A program made the position numbers and the translations under genes. DNA of 64,000 nt from positions 19,654,782-19,718,781 of the forward strand of contig CM045745.1 of the NCBI GenBank assembly GCA_024760905.1, written 5' to 3'. This DNA comes from Plotosus lineatus (taxonomy: Eukaryota > Chordata > Actinopteri > Siluriformes > Plotosidae). Shown piece after piece: positions 23,367-36,661 of this stretch. How positions within the stretch are numbered: position 1 is the stretch's first letter; every line of letters begins with the position of its first letter. The notes beneath the pieces are model-generated. The model had not been told where the DNA came from. It did not search any database and saw nothing but the letters and a program-made list of their open reading frames with translations.

Positions 23367-24395
23367 ATTAAAAACGTGCACTTTAACAGTCATCCATTTG
23401 AAATGACTCACCACTACCTCCCCGTCTTCCAATGCCTCACCTCTACCAAACTGATAAATGTCCCAAGAGACCCCCTTTACCCTGTGATTGTTCGATATTA
23501 AAACACTACTCTGTCCACTTCCTATTTTACTGTGATGAAAAAAAAAACCACCTTCCATCAAACTTTTATATTAATAGGTATCTCAACGAAACAAGGTTTA
23601 ACAGTAAGTCTCATTTTAAGTGCAGCGGAATACATGCACAGTTTAAAAAAAAACGTAAGCAGGAAGTCTGGGTGGGGGTGAACAGAAAACAATTTTTTAC
23701 CGCACAGCCACTCCCGACTCTGCATACCATTAGGTGTGACTGTCTTCATCGCTAACTGAAGATGCAGCCAAACCAAAGGTATCTGCAGCATGAGGATCCA
23801 TGCAAACTGACTTCCAACTGACAAAAACAAAGAGAAACAACAAGAAAAACGACGCCACAGGTCTTGGGGTGTAAAACGTATTGCTTTATGTCTGTATCAT
23901 GTCTCCTGGCATTCTTACAGTGGCAAGACAAAAACAATAAAAATAAATAAATAAATACTTTCTTTAAAAAGTTTCCTGTCTGCTCACTTTTTTCCCTTTC
24001 TTACTCAACTTTAAAGAAACTCAAAAAAAAAAAAAAAATGAAAACCTGCACAAGAGCTTATTTAATCTTTTATACGCCTTTCGGAAATGCCATAAATTTA
24101 AGAAATTTGGAAGATCTGATGGAAACTTGCACTTTGCTGTTTCTGTCTGTCAGTCATGTTTGAATGACTGTTTTATTTATTTATTTATTTATTTTAATCC
24201 CCCTGGAAGATAAGTGAGCGCATGTGCATTTTTGAAAACTCTGCTGGAAATCAGTGTGATTGATGACGGCGTATGTGAACATGTTCTGCACTGCATCGGA
24301 AGATCACCATGTCATATTTTGATAGCGTTCTCCACAATGACATGATAAATCAGCTTACCATAAAAAGTACAAGAGGGGCTGAGCAAGCACAATAC

Positions 24396-24434
<39 letters not shown>

Positions 24435-26119
24435 CATCCTGCACAGTTGTTTTTTTTTTTTTTTGAAAATTTGTCAAAACATTCTTATTTTCAGAATTTA
24501 GGCCTTGCAAGGACAGCTGTACAATGTAAAAAGGAAAAACTCAGCCAATTTTGAGTGTGAGAGAGTGTGCACATGAGAGAAAAGGAGTTCTGAGAGGGAC
24601 AAAAATATAGGGAGGCATGTCACAAGAAATGACCCAGTAGTGACCCTTGAAGGGTATTACATTCCTCGCTCCTTTAAACAGGACCATCTGTGGGTAATCA
24701 CTTTACTCAGAGTGAGTTGAGAGACTAAAAACATAGGCTGTGTGTGTGTGGAAGAGGTGAGCAGAAAGGATGATAGGAGCAAAGACTAAAATGTACTGGT
24801 AAAGCACGGCAAAAATCACTGAAGTACCCCCCACCCTTCTTTTATTCATTTTCCTTTTCCTTGCTCGTCTTCCATACTGCCAGGCTGAGACGTGGCAGGA
24901 TATTAGGAGTGGGTGGGGGAGTGGCTTGAAATGCTTCCCCGTTAACAATACAGTAGAGTTTGTCTGACTGTATGTCTGCTGGCTTCGTGCTAAAATAATC
25001 GTGGTGTTCGGCTATGGAGAGAAACAACCAGTGCAAGCCAGACCCCCCTCAGGTCATCAAGTCAGTTGAAGTTTTGGGTCATGTCCAGCATCACAATCCT
25101 GGAAGAATGTTAAAATCTGACTGAAAGGCTATGTTTTCGTTCTGGAGCTGACTTTGTACACCACAGTTAGAGTTTGTACTGGCAGCCAAGAACCACTCAA
25201 TTTCACATGCTGTATACCCAAGGACTAGAACCCACTACACTGTAAATGGTACTTACATGTTCTGCTCCAGCTGAAGTGAAATTAAAGTATTTATGGGACG
25301 TGTTTTGATTTTTGTCTCATTTGGATTTAGACTGAGATTTTGGTCAGCATATTGTATTGTGAATAATAAACTGTTGTGTGAATGTATTCAGATGGAGTAC
25401 GTAACTTTTGAAAGATACACACAACAGCAGGTCATTGCAGACAATTGTTCAACTCTTAATATAGAGGCACAGATGGAGAGGAGTCAGATTACGCAAACAC
25501 CAGCTGAAAGAAGTAGAGAATCAGCCTTATAGCGAAGAGACTGAAAGAAGTGCATTGCCCCACAGTGATTCAGTCGTGTTGGGCCAGACCTGCAGATGTT
25601 CCAAGTTCTCAAACAGCCACTCATTGTATGCTGAACTCCACAAATAGGAAAACAGAAGCATGTGCTAACCTTTTTTTTTTTTTTCCCCCTGCAGGTCTTA
25701 GCACTGAGCTTGTCCTAGGAAATTGTCCTGAGTCGATAGTATTGCAAAACACTTAAACTAAGAAGCATTTATCGCTTAATTTATTTGCATGAGTGCTACC
25801 TCCTCTGCCAGAGAATTAGCAGAGACCGATGCACTCAGTAGTAAAGATGGATGAACTCATTGGCACCATTAATACTACCACATTCCCCTGTTCTACAAAG
25901 CAAAGGATTGAAGAAGCACCATGTTCTGCAAAAATGCTGAGTGTAAAATAGCACCTTTCGGTGAAAGGCTCTAAATTAGATCACAATTTCTTTAAATCAC
26001 ATATGCACCTGTCTCTCTTTCTCTCTCTACGTCTACATCCAATCATGAGGAATGGACGTCGATTCCTGAAGCTTGAATGATGCTCATAGAGGAATTGTCA
26101 TGGCTGTGATCACAGTGAT
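23366..26119. other. Unique stretch
   Basis: (AC)n at 24396-24431, a tttattta run near 24172-24192, A/T runs. A pyrimidine tract plus cag at 25672-25695 resembles a plus-strand acceptor but no exon follows. A possible minus-strand micro-exon at 23441-23481 is discussed under rejected items. Confidence 0.45.
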
Positions 26120-26365
26120 CTACCATATGGTTCGCCAGACCACATACAGACTCATTTCACACCTACGGGCAAATTGTAACAGTCAATTAACCTACTGTGC
26201 ATGTTTTTGGACTGTGGGAGGAAACCGGAGTACCCGGAAGAAACCCACGCAAGCACCAGGGAGAACATGCAAACTCCACACAGAAACGCCCAAGCCCGGA
26301 ATCAAACCCAGGCCTTCTCGCTGAGAGGCAGACGTGCTAACCACTACGCCACTGTGCCGCCCCAC
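26120..26365 (-). mobile_element. SINE-C copy
   Basis: Well conserved body and head in reverse: 'ggaggaaaccggagtacccg', 'gaacatgcaaactccacaca', 'cgtgctaaccactacgccac'. The tail half is shortened. Confidence 0.8.
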
Positions 26366-26479
26366 AGATGCACCAAATTACATAATAAAGCAATTCATCG
26401 AAAATCAAATTTAAGTCAAACTCATCCCTCGTTCTATTTATTTTACTTTTTTTTTTTTAACCTTTATTAAGGCGGAGCG

Positions 26480-26860
26480 CCCAGGGTTAAATCAGGCACA
26501 CAAGACTTTGTGATCCAACACCCTAATGTGAGCGGGTATGGTGTTGTACTGGTTATCATGTCAATCCTGAATCAGGACGGTTGTGGGTTCGAGTTCCGAA
26601 CTCGGGCAGTTCTGCGTAGAGATGCCTGTTCTCCCTGTGCTTACTCCAGTTTCCTCGCATTCCAATGACATACACATTATGCTAACTGACAATTCCAAAT
26701 TTCCCCTTGGTGTGAGTGTGATTATGGATGGTTGTGTGTGTTTTGCTCATGTGATGGTTTGGGGAACACCCAACGTGTACTCCGTCCTCGCCCAGTGTCG
26801 GCTGAGATAGGTTCCAGCCTTGCCAAGAGAAAATGAGTGATTGAATATGGTCGCATACTA
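26480..26860 (+). mobile_element. SINE-C-related copy, head-to-head with the previous one
   Basis: Head gtactggttatcatgtcaatc with B box gggttcgagttcc, body 'tgcctgttctccctgtgctt', tail 'gctgagataggttccagcc'. Separated from the inverted copy by about 115 bp. Confidence 0.75.
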
Positions 26861-27138
26861 GCTGGTGCAAAGAAGTCACATACAAGCACACGAAAAATAA
26901 AATATCCATGCCACATTCAGGCAGCCTTTCCGAGCTGATTCGATATGCGTGAAAGAAATTAGTGAGTTATTGCGAAGTTCACACCTGCAGAGAGGACAAC
27001 TGAGTAAAGGCAAGATGATAGGACTCCAAGATATATCTGAGAGTGAGCCGAATGGCTTTGACAGTATAACTACCTTCAGATACACATCTTTGATTCCCAC
27101 CAGCAGGGTTACTGAGGATTTTAGATAAAATTGCTCTG

Positions 27139-27181
<43 letters not shown>

Positions 27182-28514
27182 TGAATGTTAATTTAAAAAA
27201 GAAATTGTTTCAGGTCAATTTCCTCTTGTGCAGAGCTTGTGATGAAGCTAGGGGGAGTAATTTAACTGAGATCTGGCAACCCGGCACAACAATGAAAGCC
27301 TGGTTGGATATCTAATGTTTATTTAATCATGCTATGACTTACGTACTTTCTAGTACGCAGGTTTTTAATTTCAAAGTGTACTGTCCACAGTCTAGATGGA
27401 TCACAAGGGCAACCACTGTACCAGAACTAGTACTGTTGTACTGTATTTTATAATTTGAAAAAGTAAACCTAAGATGTTCAGGCCATGCATGTCAGTGCAT
27501 CAAGTGTTAAATGTATCACTACACTTTTCCGAAAACATGAAGGGAAGTGAGTAATCTTAAACCAGCATATATTTATACAATATGTGACACAATATAAAAA
27601 CAGTATAGCCTTGCTTAAAATAAACCTATTTATATGAATATAACCACCAATGATGAAGTAAGGCGGCTCATTAAATTAAAGATCATGAGGTTTAGAAACT
27701 ATTGAAAATTGGACTCTAAATTCTTACTGGAAAATAAATTACCAAATAAAATGTGTTTTAAATTTTAATCCTTCATTATACCACATATACATTACCAGCG
27801 ACATGATTTCTTAAAAATTTATGAGAAATTGTATATTGTCAAATATTAGATTGACAGAGAACAGACTTTATGAATATTACAATCATCCAAACATATTCTG
27901 AAAAGCATATTCATTTCCATATTCAGTCAAGAATCACTTGTAGAACAAACACACCTACTTTTATGCATGTTAAAAGATTCAAATTCTATGAATATGAAAT
28001 TTGGAAACACTCCGTCCTGCATATTCCACCTTCTTTCCCTACAAGAAGCGGTATACTCTGATACAGCTGTGTATGACTAAGACTCAGGATGAAAAGGTGC
28101 AAGTGGTTTGACAAAGCTTAATGGAAGAGTGTAATGACACAACATGACACAATGCATCGCAATGTAAAACTGTAGTGATGTGAATGATGATCAGATTATT
28201 GTCTGCACAAACCATAGAGTTAAAATACATCAAGAGGATGATGGTCATGTGATCACAATCATTTGTGGAGGGCTGAATATATGAGGCAACAACTTGCCTG
28301 ATGAACAACCTGATAACTCCAGATAACCAACAAGGATTATGTTATACAGTTACATAAGCATGTACAATTGCTGTAAAGAACACTTCACTAACTTTTAAAT
28401 AACACCATCACAGCATCTGTGATGCCTAGTGCCTGTAAAAGAAATCGCAGAAATCAGGCACAGGAGCTGACTGCGTTTTGAAAGCACTTATAAATGAAAT
28501 GTATAATATTAAAT
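26861..28514. other. Unique stretch with poly-A run
   Basis: 35-base poly-A at 27140-27174. No repeat family or exon recognised in the rest. Confidence 0.45.
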
Positions 28515-28860
28515 GTTGAAGGGTGGCATGGTGTACTCATTAGCACTGGACACAGCCTGGGTTTGGGTCTTGAGCTTGGCAAGTGCGTTTCTGTGCGCAG
28601 TTTGCGTATTGTACTTGAATGGGTTTACACTGGATTCACCTGCTTCCTCCATGCACATTAGACTATCTGAATGTACATTAGATTAACTGGTATTCTCGTT
28701 TGCTTCCATGTGTGAGTGCGAATGGTTGTGCGCGTGCTAGCCCTGCGATGGTTTGGTGAGCTGTGCAGGGTATACCTTGCCTTCACCTGGAGTTCTCTGA
28801 AATAGGCTTCAGCCTCTCTTTAACCCTAATAAAGACTAAAGCAGTTTGTAAAATACCCTA
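28515..28860 (+). mobile_element. SINE-C copy, diverged
   Basis: Head ggtggcatggtgtactcattagc, body with a duplicated 'cacattagactatctgaatg' segment, tail 'gagctgtgcagggtatacc' and 'aatagggctaaagcagttt'-like end. Confidence 0.7.
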
Positions 28861-29780
28861 TTCAATGTGACAAGCCCAGGGAGCTTTAAAAATTGGAGTG
28901 GGTGGGCGCTTATTAAAATGTTTACCAGTGGAGTGGAATGGTAAGTGCTTATTACCATCAAGGTTGAAAACATTAGAGAACAATAAAAGAGTTTTACTGG
29001 TATTTGTGTTATTCATTTTGTAGTATCAACCAAACCACTTACATGAAAGCTGAAAATAAACAGAAAACCATATAAAATTTTAATTAAAAAACCCTTACTT
29101 TTCCATCCCGGTGCTGTTCCTTTAAACATTTTACAGGAAGTAAAATCCAGCCAAACACGAATGTCAACTTTAGCACATGGCACGTTGAACCAATCAACAC
29201 GAACATAAACAAATGCACATGGCCAGGAACGTCTTTAAATTTATAAAGTTAGTGAGCAGGAGAATCGGGTGAAAAATACTCGTCATCACTTTCTGATAGG
29301 TCCATATCTGGCTCATCGTTCCATTCATTCAGAGAATCCCTTAGTTTTGCGGTTGCAGTTTCTAATGGTTCATCTTGTTGGGCATTTACCAAGAGAACAC
29401 ACCAAAATATTTGACTCTTTTTTCAAAGTACAGCGGAACAATCAAATGTGTTGTTACTGATGAACATGATAAACATCCCCCAGTGGCAGGGTGTCTTGAA
29501 ATACCATGTAAACTCACTTTGACAGGCAGTGAGCGCCTCATTTTACCGTTACAGAGACTGATCGAATAAAATTGGTAAGTTTGATCTCCGATTTTGCTCC
29601 GAGTACACATGGTCGGTTATTAGACGCAAGATCAAAACCATGGTGGGGGAGGCTTATTGAATCATTGTGCTTATTACGTCGAATACAGCAATATGAAATA
29701 TCAAAGATATTAAATCTTTGGTTCTACACAAAGATAAAAAAAACCACACTTCATTGTATTATTTATTTTACATAAATACA
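28861..29780. other. Unique stretch
   Basis: No repeat recognised; short open frames near 29269-29569 have no identifiable domain. Confidence 0.4.
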
Positions 29781-29792
29781 AAAATCAGTGAA

Positions 29793-30128
29793 GGGCAATG
29801 GTGGCCAAATGGTATAGGGCGCTGGATCGCTAATCCTAAGGTTGGGGGTTCGAGTCCCACTCTCCACAAGGTTGTCACTGTCCCCCCAGTGCAGCTAAAT
29901 GGGTTATCAAAATCCAGCCAGGTCTCTCACTGTCTATGGTGTGAGGCATGTAAAAAAAAACATTGCTGACTTTCTACAAGAGTAGCTGCAAAGTCGTCAG
30001 CGTGTTTCCGCCCTGCAATAGCCTGGCGAGCTGTCCAGGGTGTACGCTGCCCTTGCCCGGAGTTGGCTGGGATGGGTGTGACCCTAATTAGGATTAAGCG
30101 GTTACTGATGAAAAAAAAAAAAAAAAAA
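29793..30128 (+). mobile_element. SINE-B, full length with poly-A
   Basis: Head ggccaaatggtatagggcgc, B box ggttcgagtccc, A/B body, C-type tail 'aattaggattaagcggttac' and a 22-base A run. Flanked by an ~10-bp imperfect duplication aaaaatcagt. Confidence 0.8.
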
Positions 30129-30721
30129 AAAATCAGTAATTTCTGATAATTTAAATTGTGGTTTGCATTTTTCATGATTTTTTTTAATCAAATTTTGATT
30201 ACATCACTGTGAATCAAATCATAATCAGTGTGTATACCAAAGTAGTGTGGACTGCTAGTTGATGTGATGTAGTACAGCGTACCGTTACCGACTTGCATTT
30301 TCTGCACAGAATCCACTAATTGAACAGTAAATTAATAGTAACTAGTGGGATCCTACTCAATGGCAGTGCAAATCTTTGGATAAATCTTGGTGCTTTGTAT
30401 ATTCCTACCCAGCAAGACAAGCCATATCAGTTATCATGAAGATAATGTAGCTGATCATGTGTGGCTTCTCTCAGGATTTATTTTACGGTATTAACTAATG
30501 TTACAATGAAAGGATTCTGAAAAAGCAGGACAGTTTTTGACTTTCCATTTGCTGTGTAAACAGAACGCTAACGGAAACCTCTGGCAGTCAGTGCTGCTAT
30601 GTTTTCTTTGATCTACTTGAGGTTTAAGAATTTTCTGCCAAAAATGGATAAAGCTGTCGTCGGTGAAATGAGTAATGCAGATCTTTAAATAATCACCTGA
30701 ATTGCAAATCATGCCAGCATT

Positions 30722-30722
30722 C

Positions 30723-30786
<64 letters not shown>
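30722..30786 (+). repeat. (GA)n microsatellite
   Basis: About 32 GA units, a homopurine tract able to form triplex DNA. Confidence 0.95.
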
Positions 30787-30789
<3 letters not shown>

Positions 30790-32004
30790 AACTAATACAT
30801 TGGTAGATTGGAACCTGACGTGTTCGTACAGTCTGTGCCACAGGATCAATCCTGTGTTCCTGATTAAAAAAAAAAAAAAGCAAAACTGCTACAGTGACAA
30901 ATTTCACATTATGACTGTGGGCTTTGCATTCAAATATATTCCCCTGAAAGCCTATTATTTATTTAAAAGAAAATAATAATTTATAATGTTATGAACAGCT
31001 TTATGAAGTTTAAAGCTCATCAAATTTCCAAAATATGATAATGTAGTGTGCAGTCACAGATGGCTATATATTGTTTAGAGGTGACTGGAAGGCTGCTGCA
31101 GACATGACACACTTCCATCCACCGGCCAATAATCTATGCAAATGTGTCCACGGTGTGTGAAAACGGCAAACACTACTACATTAACACTGGAGCCCAAACT
31201 ACCGAAGTGGAGGTGCAATGTGGACAGTTTTCACACCATTACTTCTTCTAAGCCACTCCATTCAGTAAGTCATAATGATTTTAGAGTTTTGCCCTGCGGG
31301 AATAATATCAAAGATGAAGGTCAGTGGTTTTAAGCTCTCAATCGAGGTCAGATATTGGAATGGGTTTTTTTTGGTTAAACTACTTTCCTCACCTTCTTTC
31401 CTCTACCATTCCTCAAACCATTTTATCTCTTCTTCCTGACTATTTTCACTCTGTGATCCCCTGGTCTCCTTATTTCTTGCTTCATTTATATTTATTTATA
31501 ATATATTTCCTCCGCCCCCATTACAATGTGGTTATATAATACATGTTTAAACATCATCACAAAGAAGCAGATTCCTGTATATTTCCCCTTTTATCTAAAC
31601 CCTCTTTTCATATTAAGCTTTCTGTAAACACAGGAGATTCTGCTCAATGTGGTAAAAGGATACCAATAGACCTAGTTTAAACCTTCTTCCATTTGTTTGG
31701 GTGTATCATACAATCAAAGACCACACCAGCATTTAAATCATAATAGAACAATAAATGCCAAATGGGCAGAGACCGGGTTAAACAAATTCGATTTTGGTGG
31801 AGACAGATTTCATTTAAAGATAAGGCAATGAAATAAGCTCACAAAATCCAATGAAAAAGCAATGTTCGGATCTCAAGGAGATTAAAACTCATTACCCGAG
31901 GTTCAAAACATTACCTGAAGCACAGATGCCATTTGATTATACATTATAAACTGGCTTGCTCACTGTAAATGATCATCTACTGTTATTTTCATAGCTAGCA
32001 CAGA

Positions 32005-32009
<5 letters not shown>

Positions 32010-32043
<34 letters not shown>
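32010..32043 (+). repeat. (TC)n microsatellite
   Basis: About 17 TC units followed by (gtct)n. Confidence 0.95.
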
Positions 32044-32046
<3 letters not shown>

Positions 32047-32687
32047 CTGTCTGTCTCGAACGCCCAAATTTAATCCAAAGTTTGTTTCTTTAAAATTAAA
32101 ATAGTACCCAATGTTTGTAATAGTTTTAGTGTGCTTTGTTTCAGCTTCAGGGTCAATCAAGAATAACTTGGAAAAAAATCTGCATTTGGAGAAAAGGGTT
32201 TAAAATGTCTCCCCAACTACTCATGAATTTGCAAAACTGTTTTGGTGATGATGGAGCACAATACTGAAGTCAACTTCACATGACCATTAGTTTTTACTGA
32301 TATAAAAAGGACTCTTCAGCATGAACTATCTCTAATACGAATGGTGCACTTTGACATAGGGTACAACAAACATGACTCAGTGCTATCCAGTAAAAAATAA
32401 ATAATGAGTCACATCCACCTTTAAAAAGATGGATCACTGCTAAATAATACAAATATATTCTTACTGATCACTTATAATGAAACATCTGATGGGCGTGATC
32501 TCTTCCTGGATGACTCCATCTCCTATCCACATGGTTGGAAAGTTCAGTAAATGCTGTGATGAGGATGAAAATTATGTAAATCATATGCTATGGCCTTTAC
32601 AGTGGCATTGTTAGACACTGACCTCTAACACCATCATCAAAATTCTAAGTGAGGAAGAATTGTGTTCATTAGAGTGATGGTTCACTC

Positions 32688-32688
<1 letters not shown>

Positions 32689-32721
<33 letters not shown>

Positions 32722-32836
32722 TTGATACCGTTTCCTAAAGTTTCTAAAGCTCTTTAATCTGTCAGTGTACAATGACTATGTAGCAATGTCTACACCATGA
32801 GTGACAAGAACAAAACCATAAAGAACAGCAATAATG

Positions 32837-32877
<41 letters not shown>
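32689..32877 (+). repeat. (ATT)n … (AAT)n inverted simple repeats
   Basis: (att)11 at 32689-32721 and (aat)~14 at 32834-32877 with unique sequence between; the arms are mutually complementary. Confidence 0.9.
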
Positions 32878-32880
<3 letters not shown>

Positions 32881-33135
32881 CATGTATTCTTAATTGTTTT
32901 ATATTTATTCACACAGACCTCAGGGTAGCACAGGGCGGTTATGTACAACAGGTAATAAATTTCTATTTGTTTACTACAACCCCTGGCTAGATGTAAACAT
33001 TACGATAGAGGGTGTTCACCCTATTTTTTTCCTATACATACGGTCACATATATGACACAAATCAATACCTCAAACAAATTATTTCTTCTTTTGTATTTTT
33101 TTTTTTTTTTACAGATTATAGAAAAGCAAATCACT

Positions 33136-33494
33136 GGGCAGAGGTGGCCTGGTGGTAAAGGGCGCTGGATCACTGATCCCATGGTTGGGGGTTCAAGTCC
33201 CACTCTCCACAAGGTTGCCACCCCCCACCACCCCACCCCCAGTGCAACTAACTGGGTTATCAAAGGCCGGCCATGTCTCTCATTGCCTATGGTGAGAGGT
33301 TCATGTAAAATAACCATTGATGACTTTCGTAAAGAGTAGCTGCATAGCCGTCAGTGTGTTTCTGCCCCTTGTTAAAGGGTTGTGTCAGGAAGGGCATCTG
33401 ACGTAAAACCTATGCCAAATGAAACATGCAAATCAGATGATTCACTGTGGCGACCCCTTGAAAAAAAGGGAAAAACCGAAAGGAAAAGAAGAAA
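33136..33494 (+). mobile_element. SINE-A, full length
   Basis: Head tggcctggtggtaaagggcg, B box ggttcaagtccc, SINE-A body and RTE-like tail. Flanked by an 18-bp duplication with one mismatch, atagaaaagcaaatcact (33118-33135, 33495-33512). Confidence 0.88.
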
Positions 33495-33739
33495 ATAGAA
33501 AAGCAAGTCACTCAATGTTAAACAAATATGATGTAATACCCCTGTAATTTCCCTTCGTACAACAAATACTGCCACAAGTCAGAAAATGCAAATTAGTCAG
33601 CAAAATAGTGCTTAGAGACCATAACAAGCTGATGGACTTGGCTAAATGAATACAAACACAACCGCAACTAAAGACTTGTCAACTGCAAAATGGAAAAGGA
33701 AATCCAACTAATCAGCTGTGTCTAAAATGTGATGCAAGT

Positions 33740-34420
33740 TTTAAAAAACAGGTGGGTTTAAAAGGATAACGTACAGGTAGACCAAGGAAGGTGTCAATGT
33801 GTCAGGATAAAAAACTCAAACCAATATGCCTTGGAAATCGAAAATGCACAACAAAACAGATGAAACACAAAGTGCTTGTGTCAGATTGTAAGAGATCAGG
33901 TGAATGAAATGGAATTTGCATGCAATAAAGCTGAAGGAAAACTAGCATGTACACCAAAACAAGGGAAAACAAGTTCACAGTGGGCTAAAGAGAGGCAATC
34001 ACAGAATATGGATGATGACCGGATGAAAGTGATGCTCAGTAATGAATCACAGTTCTGCGTTGGCCGAAGAGATGATGATGGCTTTTTTGTCAAGGGCTGT
34101 TTATGTGGACCATATGAAGACAACTGCCTGAACAAAACTTATGATTTAGGGTTACATGTCAGGTAAAGGACGAGGGGAAATGGCAGTCACTGCCGAGGCT
34201 ACTTTTCCTCATTCCATTTGTAGAAAATAGGTTTTCTGATAATGAAGTCATTTTTCAGGAGAACATCTTGCCACAGAGCAAAGAGTGTTAAGCTTTTCTT
34301 CAGGAATGACAAAATAAACTTAATGACAAGGCCAGCAAACAATCTGGATCTCAAGCTGATTAAAAATTCATGGTGGAAATAAAAAAGGTCCATAAAAAAA
34401 AGCATCATCCTGCAAAGGTA
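33740..34420 (+). pseudogene. Decayed Tc1-like transposase, second family
   Basis: Fragments in all three frames match a different Tc1 family from the one at 16108: GRPRKVSMCQDKKLKP, then CLGNRKCTTKQMKHK, WAKERQSQNMDDDRMKVMLS with NESQFCVGRRDDDG (first catalytic Asp replaced by Asn), then GEHLATEQRV/CHRAKSVKLF and PANNLDLKLIKNSWW, which stands where the family has the final catalytic block. About 150 codons in the middle are missing. No TIRs were found. Confidence 0.7.
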
Positions 34421-34631
34421 TCGATTACTATTCATAGTTTTAATGGGGGACATTGTTTTTCATTAGTGATGACAATTCCTTAAAGATTTCAGTCCAAAGA
34501 AAAAGCAGCAAAGCAGTAATTGCCATTACTTTGTTGATGATAATTCCATAATTCTTTCATGAATATTTTTTGACTATTAATCTGAAAATAATTTTTTAAA
34601 ATGACATTATTCACCCATGCATTCATAAATT

Positions 34632-34900
34632 GGCAGTGGTGGCCTGGTGGTAAAATGTGCTGGATCACTGATTCTAAGGTTGGGGGTTTGACTCCCACTC
34701 TCCATGGGTTGTCACTGTTCCCTCCAATACAGCGAACTGGGTTATCAAAGGCCGGCCATGTCCCTCGCTGTCTGTGGTGTGAGGTTCATGCAAAAGAACA
34801 ATTGCTGACTTGACAAGAGTAGCTGCATAGCCATCAGTGTGTTTCTGCCCTGTGATGGCCTGGTGAGCTGTCCAGGAGGGATTCTGCCCTCCCAAAGAGA
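34632..34900 (+). mobile_element. SINE-B, 3' truncated
   Basis: Head tggcctggtggtaaaatgtg, A/B body, then the first part of the C-type tail (gtgagctgtccaggagggat) ending near 34895. Confidence 0.8.
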
Positions 34901-34944
34901 GATACATGCAAGGGCCAATGATGCCAGAAGCATGTCAACACATG

Positions 34945-35305
34945 GGTAACCAGTACATTCATAAATTCATTCCTTTGCCAAACCACTTAATCTTAATAGG
35001 GTTGCAGGGAGACTTGAGTTTACCTCGGCCAAATCTGGGTGAAGACAGTGTACAGCATGAACAGCTCAGCAGTCCATCTCAGGGCAAACACACACACACA
35101 CACACACACACAACCATTCACACAGACCTCGGGGCAATTTGGAATAGCCAGTTATTCAAATCTGCATTTCTTTGGACTGTGGGTGGAAACTGGAATACCC
35201 AGAGGAGAACATGCAAACTCCACACAGAAACACCCTTTCTTGAACCCCGGACTCAAATCCAGGAATTTCTTGCTTTGAGACGAACATGCTGACCACTACC
35301 CACCA
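34945..35305 (-). mobile_element. SINE-C copy
   Basis: Tail 'ccaaaccacttaatcttaat', a CA run at 35090-35112 in the 'accattcaca' segment, head 'catgctgaccactaccc'. Confidence 0.8.
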
Positions 35306-35439
35306 CCAATATGTCATTAATTTTAATTATTGAATTTATTTTTAGATAATTGATCGTTTAACACAATTAAACATTTACTGACATATCATACAGACAGACA
35401 GACAGACAGATAGTCAGTTATCCTTGGATTCAAAAACCA

Positions 35440-35545
35440 TTGATTAATTCATTCATGTGTGGAGGCTGGCACCCATCTCATCTGAATCTCAGCAAGGGCG
35501 AGGTACACCTTGGACAGCTCTTCAGGCCATCGCAGGGCCAAATTA
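35440..35545 (-). mobile_element. SINE-C tail fragment
   Basis: Only the tail module (ggctggcacccatctcatc…cttcaggccatcgcagggcc). Confidence 0.65.
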
Positions 35546-36660
35546 ACAAATATTCTTTGTTAAATCCCACAGGTTCATCATTGTGAGACACCTCATTTTA
35601 AAATCACCATTAGCACTTTTTTTTCCCTTTTGTAAAGGAAACAAGGTAGATAAAGTACAGCAAATATTACATATTGGCAGTGAATTTCAGATGGAGAGGT
35701 CTTAAGTTCATATTAATAATAGCGGAGTGCTATTGTTCGGCAGAACATAAAGTAGGAAGATGACCTTAACATGATGGACAGCTTTACACACAATGCTGTT
35801 ATATTACTGTTATTAGCTTCAGTGTTGGTTTATTGAAATAATTGTAACTAGTCAAGGGTCAAGGCTCAAAGTATGGACATTTAGGCATTATGTATGTGAA
35901 GCATGTAATAATGCTGTGTGGCTGAATGAGTTTTAAATGCATTCATAGACTTGTTCACTCAGAAGTGCACTCAGGACAAGACCTGCTGGGAATTGGCTTT
36001 GACTATATAGGGGAAAATAACTAGTCTTCAAGTCGCTGAAATAAATGTCTCCAGTCAATTCATCAAATAATCCTGGAGCTTTTCCCAATTCCCAGATCCA
36101 GCTAGGATGTAATATAAATTCTAAGCCAATCCTCCAACCACTTTTTCCTCTCTTTCCTTTTTTTAACATCGTCCACTTTCACTCTATCTGCTTGGGAAAG
36201 TACTTTAGCTTTTCTTTCGAAGTCCAAAAACGGTTTTGGATGCTCAACAGCAGATAAGACAGAGAGGGATCATGCGGGAAGATAAGGGCTCACACAAATA
36301 TTAACTCTGCCACTAATGAGAACCGAAAAGCAGAAACACAGTCCTGTGTAGTAGATTCCCTGTACTTCCATTCTTACCAAACTCCATGGACTGTGTGTCA
36401 GCATTTGGCTATTCAATCAGACTGTGATGGAGCGCGTTTTTCCTTCCCCTATTAGAACAACAGTAATTTCACAGCCTGTCTAATGCATTTACCGAACTGT
36501 CCAGACCACTTTCCCAGAACCAGATTAAATAAACAAACTACCTCAGTTTCCTCCTATTAACATCTATTCAAACTTTATCAACATTGGTATCGGTGGTGTT
36601 TTTATGAAGACAGAAAATGTACATAAGAAAGTCCTTCTAATACCATATCCAGTTACTTAT
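35546..36660. other. Unique stretch
   Basis: No repeat or exon recognised. A donor-like site on the minus strand near 36380 has stops in all frames upstream. Confidence 0.4.
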
Positions 36661-36661
36661 A

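Larger units (their letters stand above)
30131..33117. other. Unique stretch with several simple repeats
   Basis: (GA)n 30722-30786, (TC)n 32010-32043, (ATT)n 32689-32721 and (AAT)n 32834-32877. The last two are complementary and 110 bp apart, so they could pair. No exon recognised. Confidence 0.5.

Noticed and set aside
23441..23481. Possible 41-nt minus-strand exon (reads GVSWDIYQFGR) with acceptor-like and two donor-like sites
   Set aside because: Phase would fit after the 77-nt exon, but the acceptor has a poor pyrimidine tract and the peptide does not match the expected ADAM sequence.
25672..25757. Strong plus-strand acceptor-like tract followed by a 20-codon open frame
   Set aside because: No donor follows before a stop, and there is no other plus-strand exon evidence.
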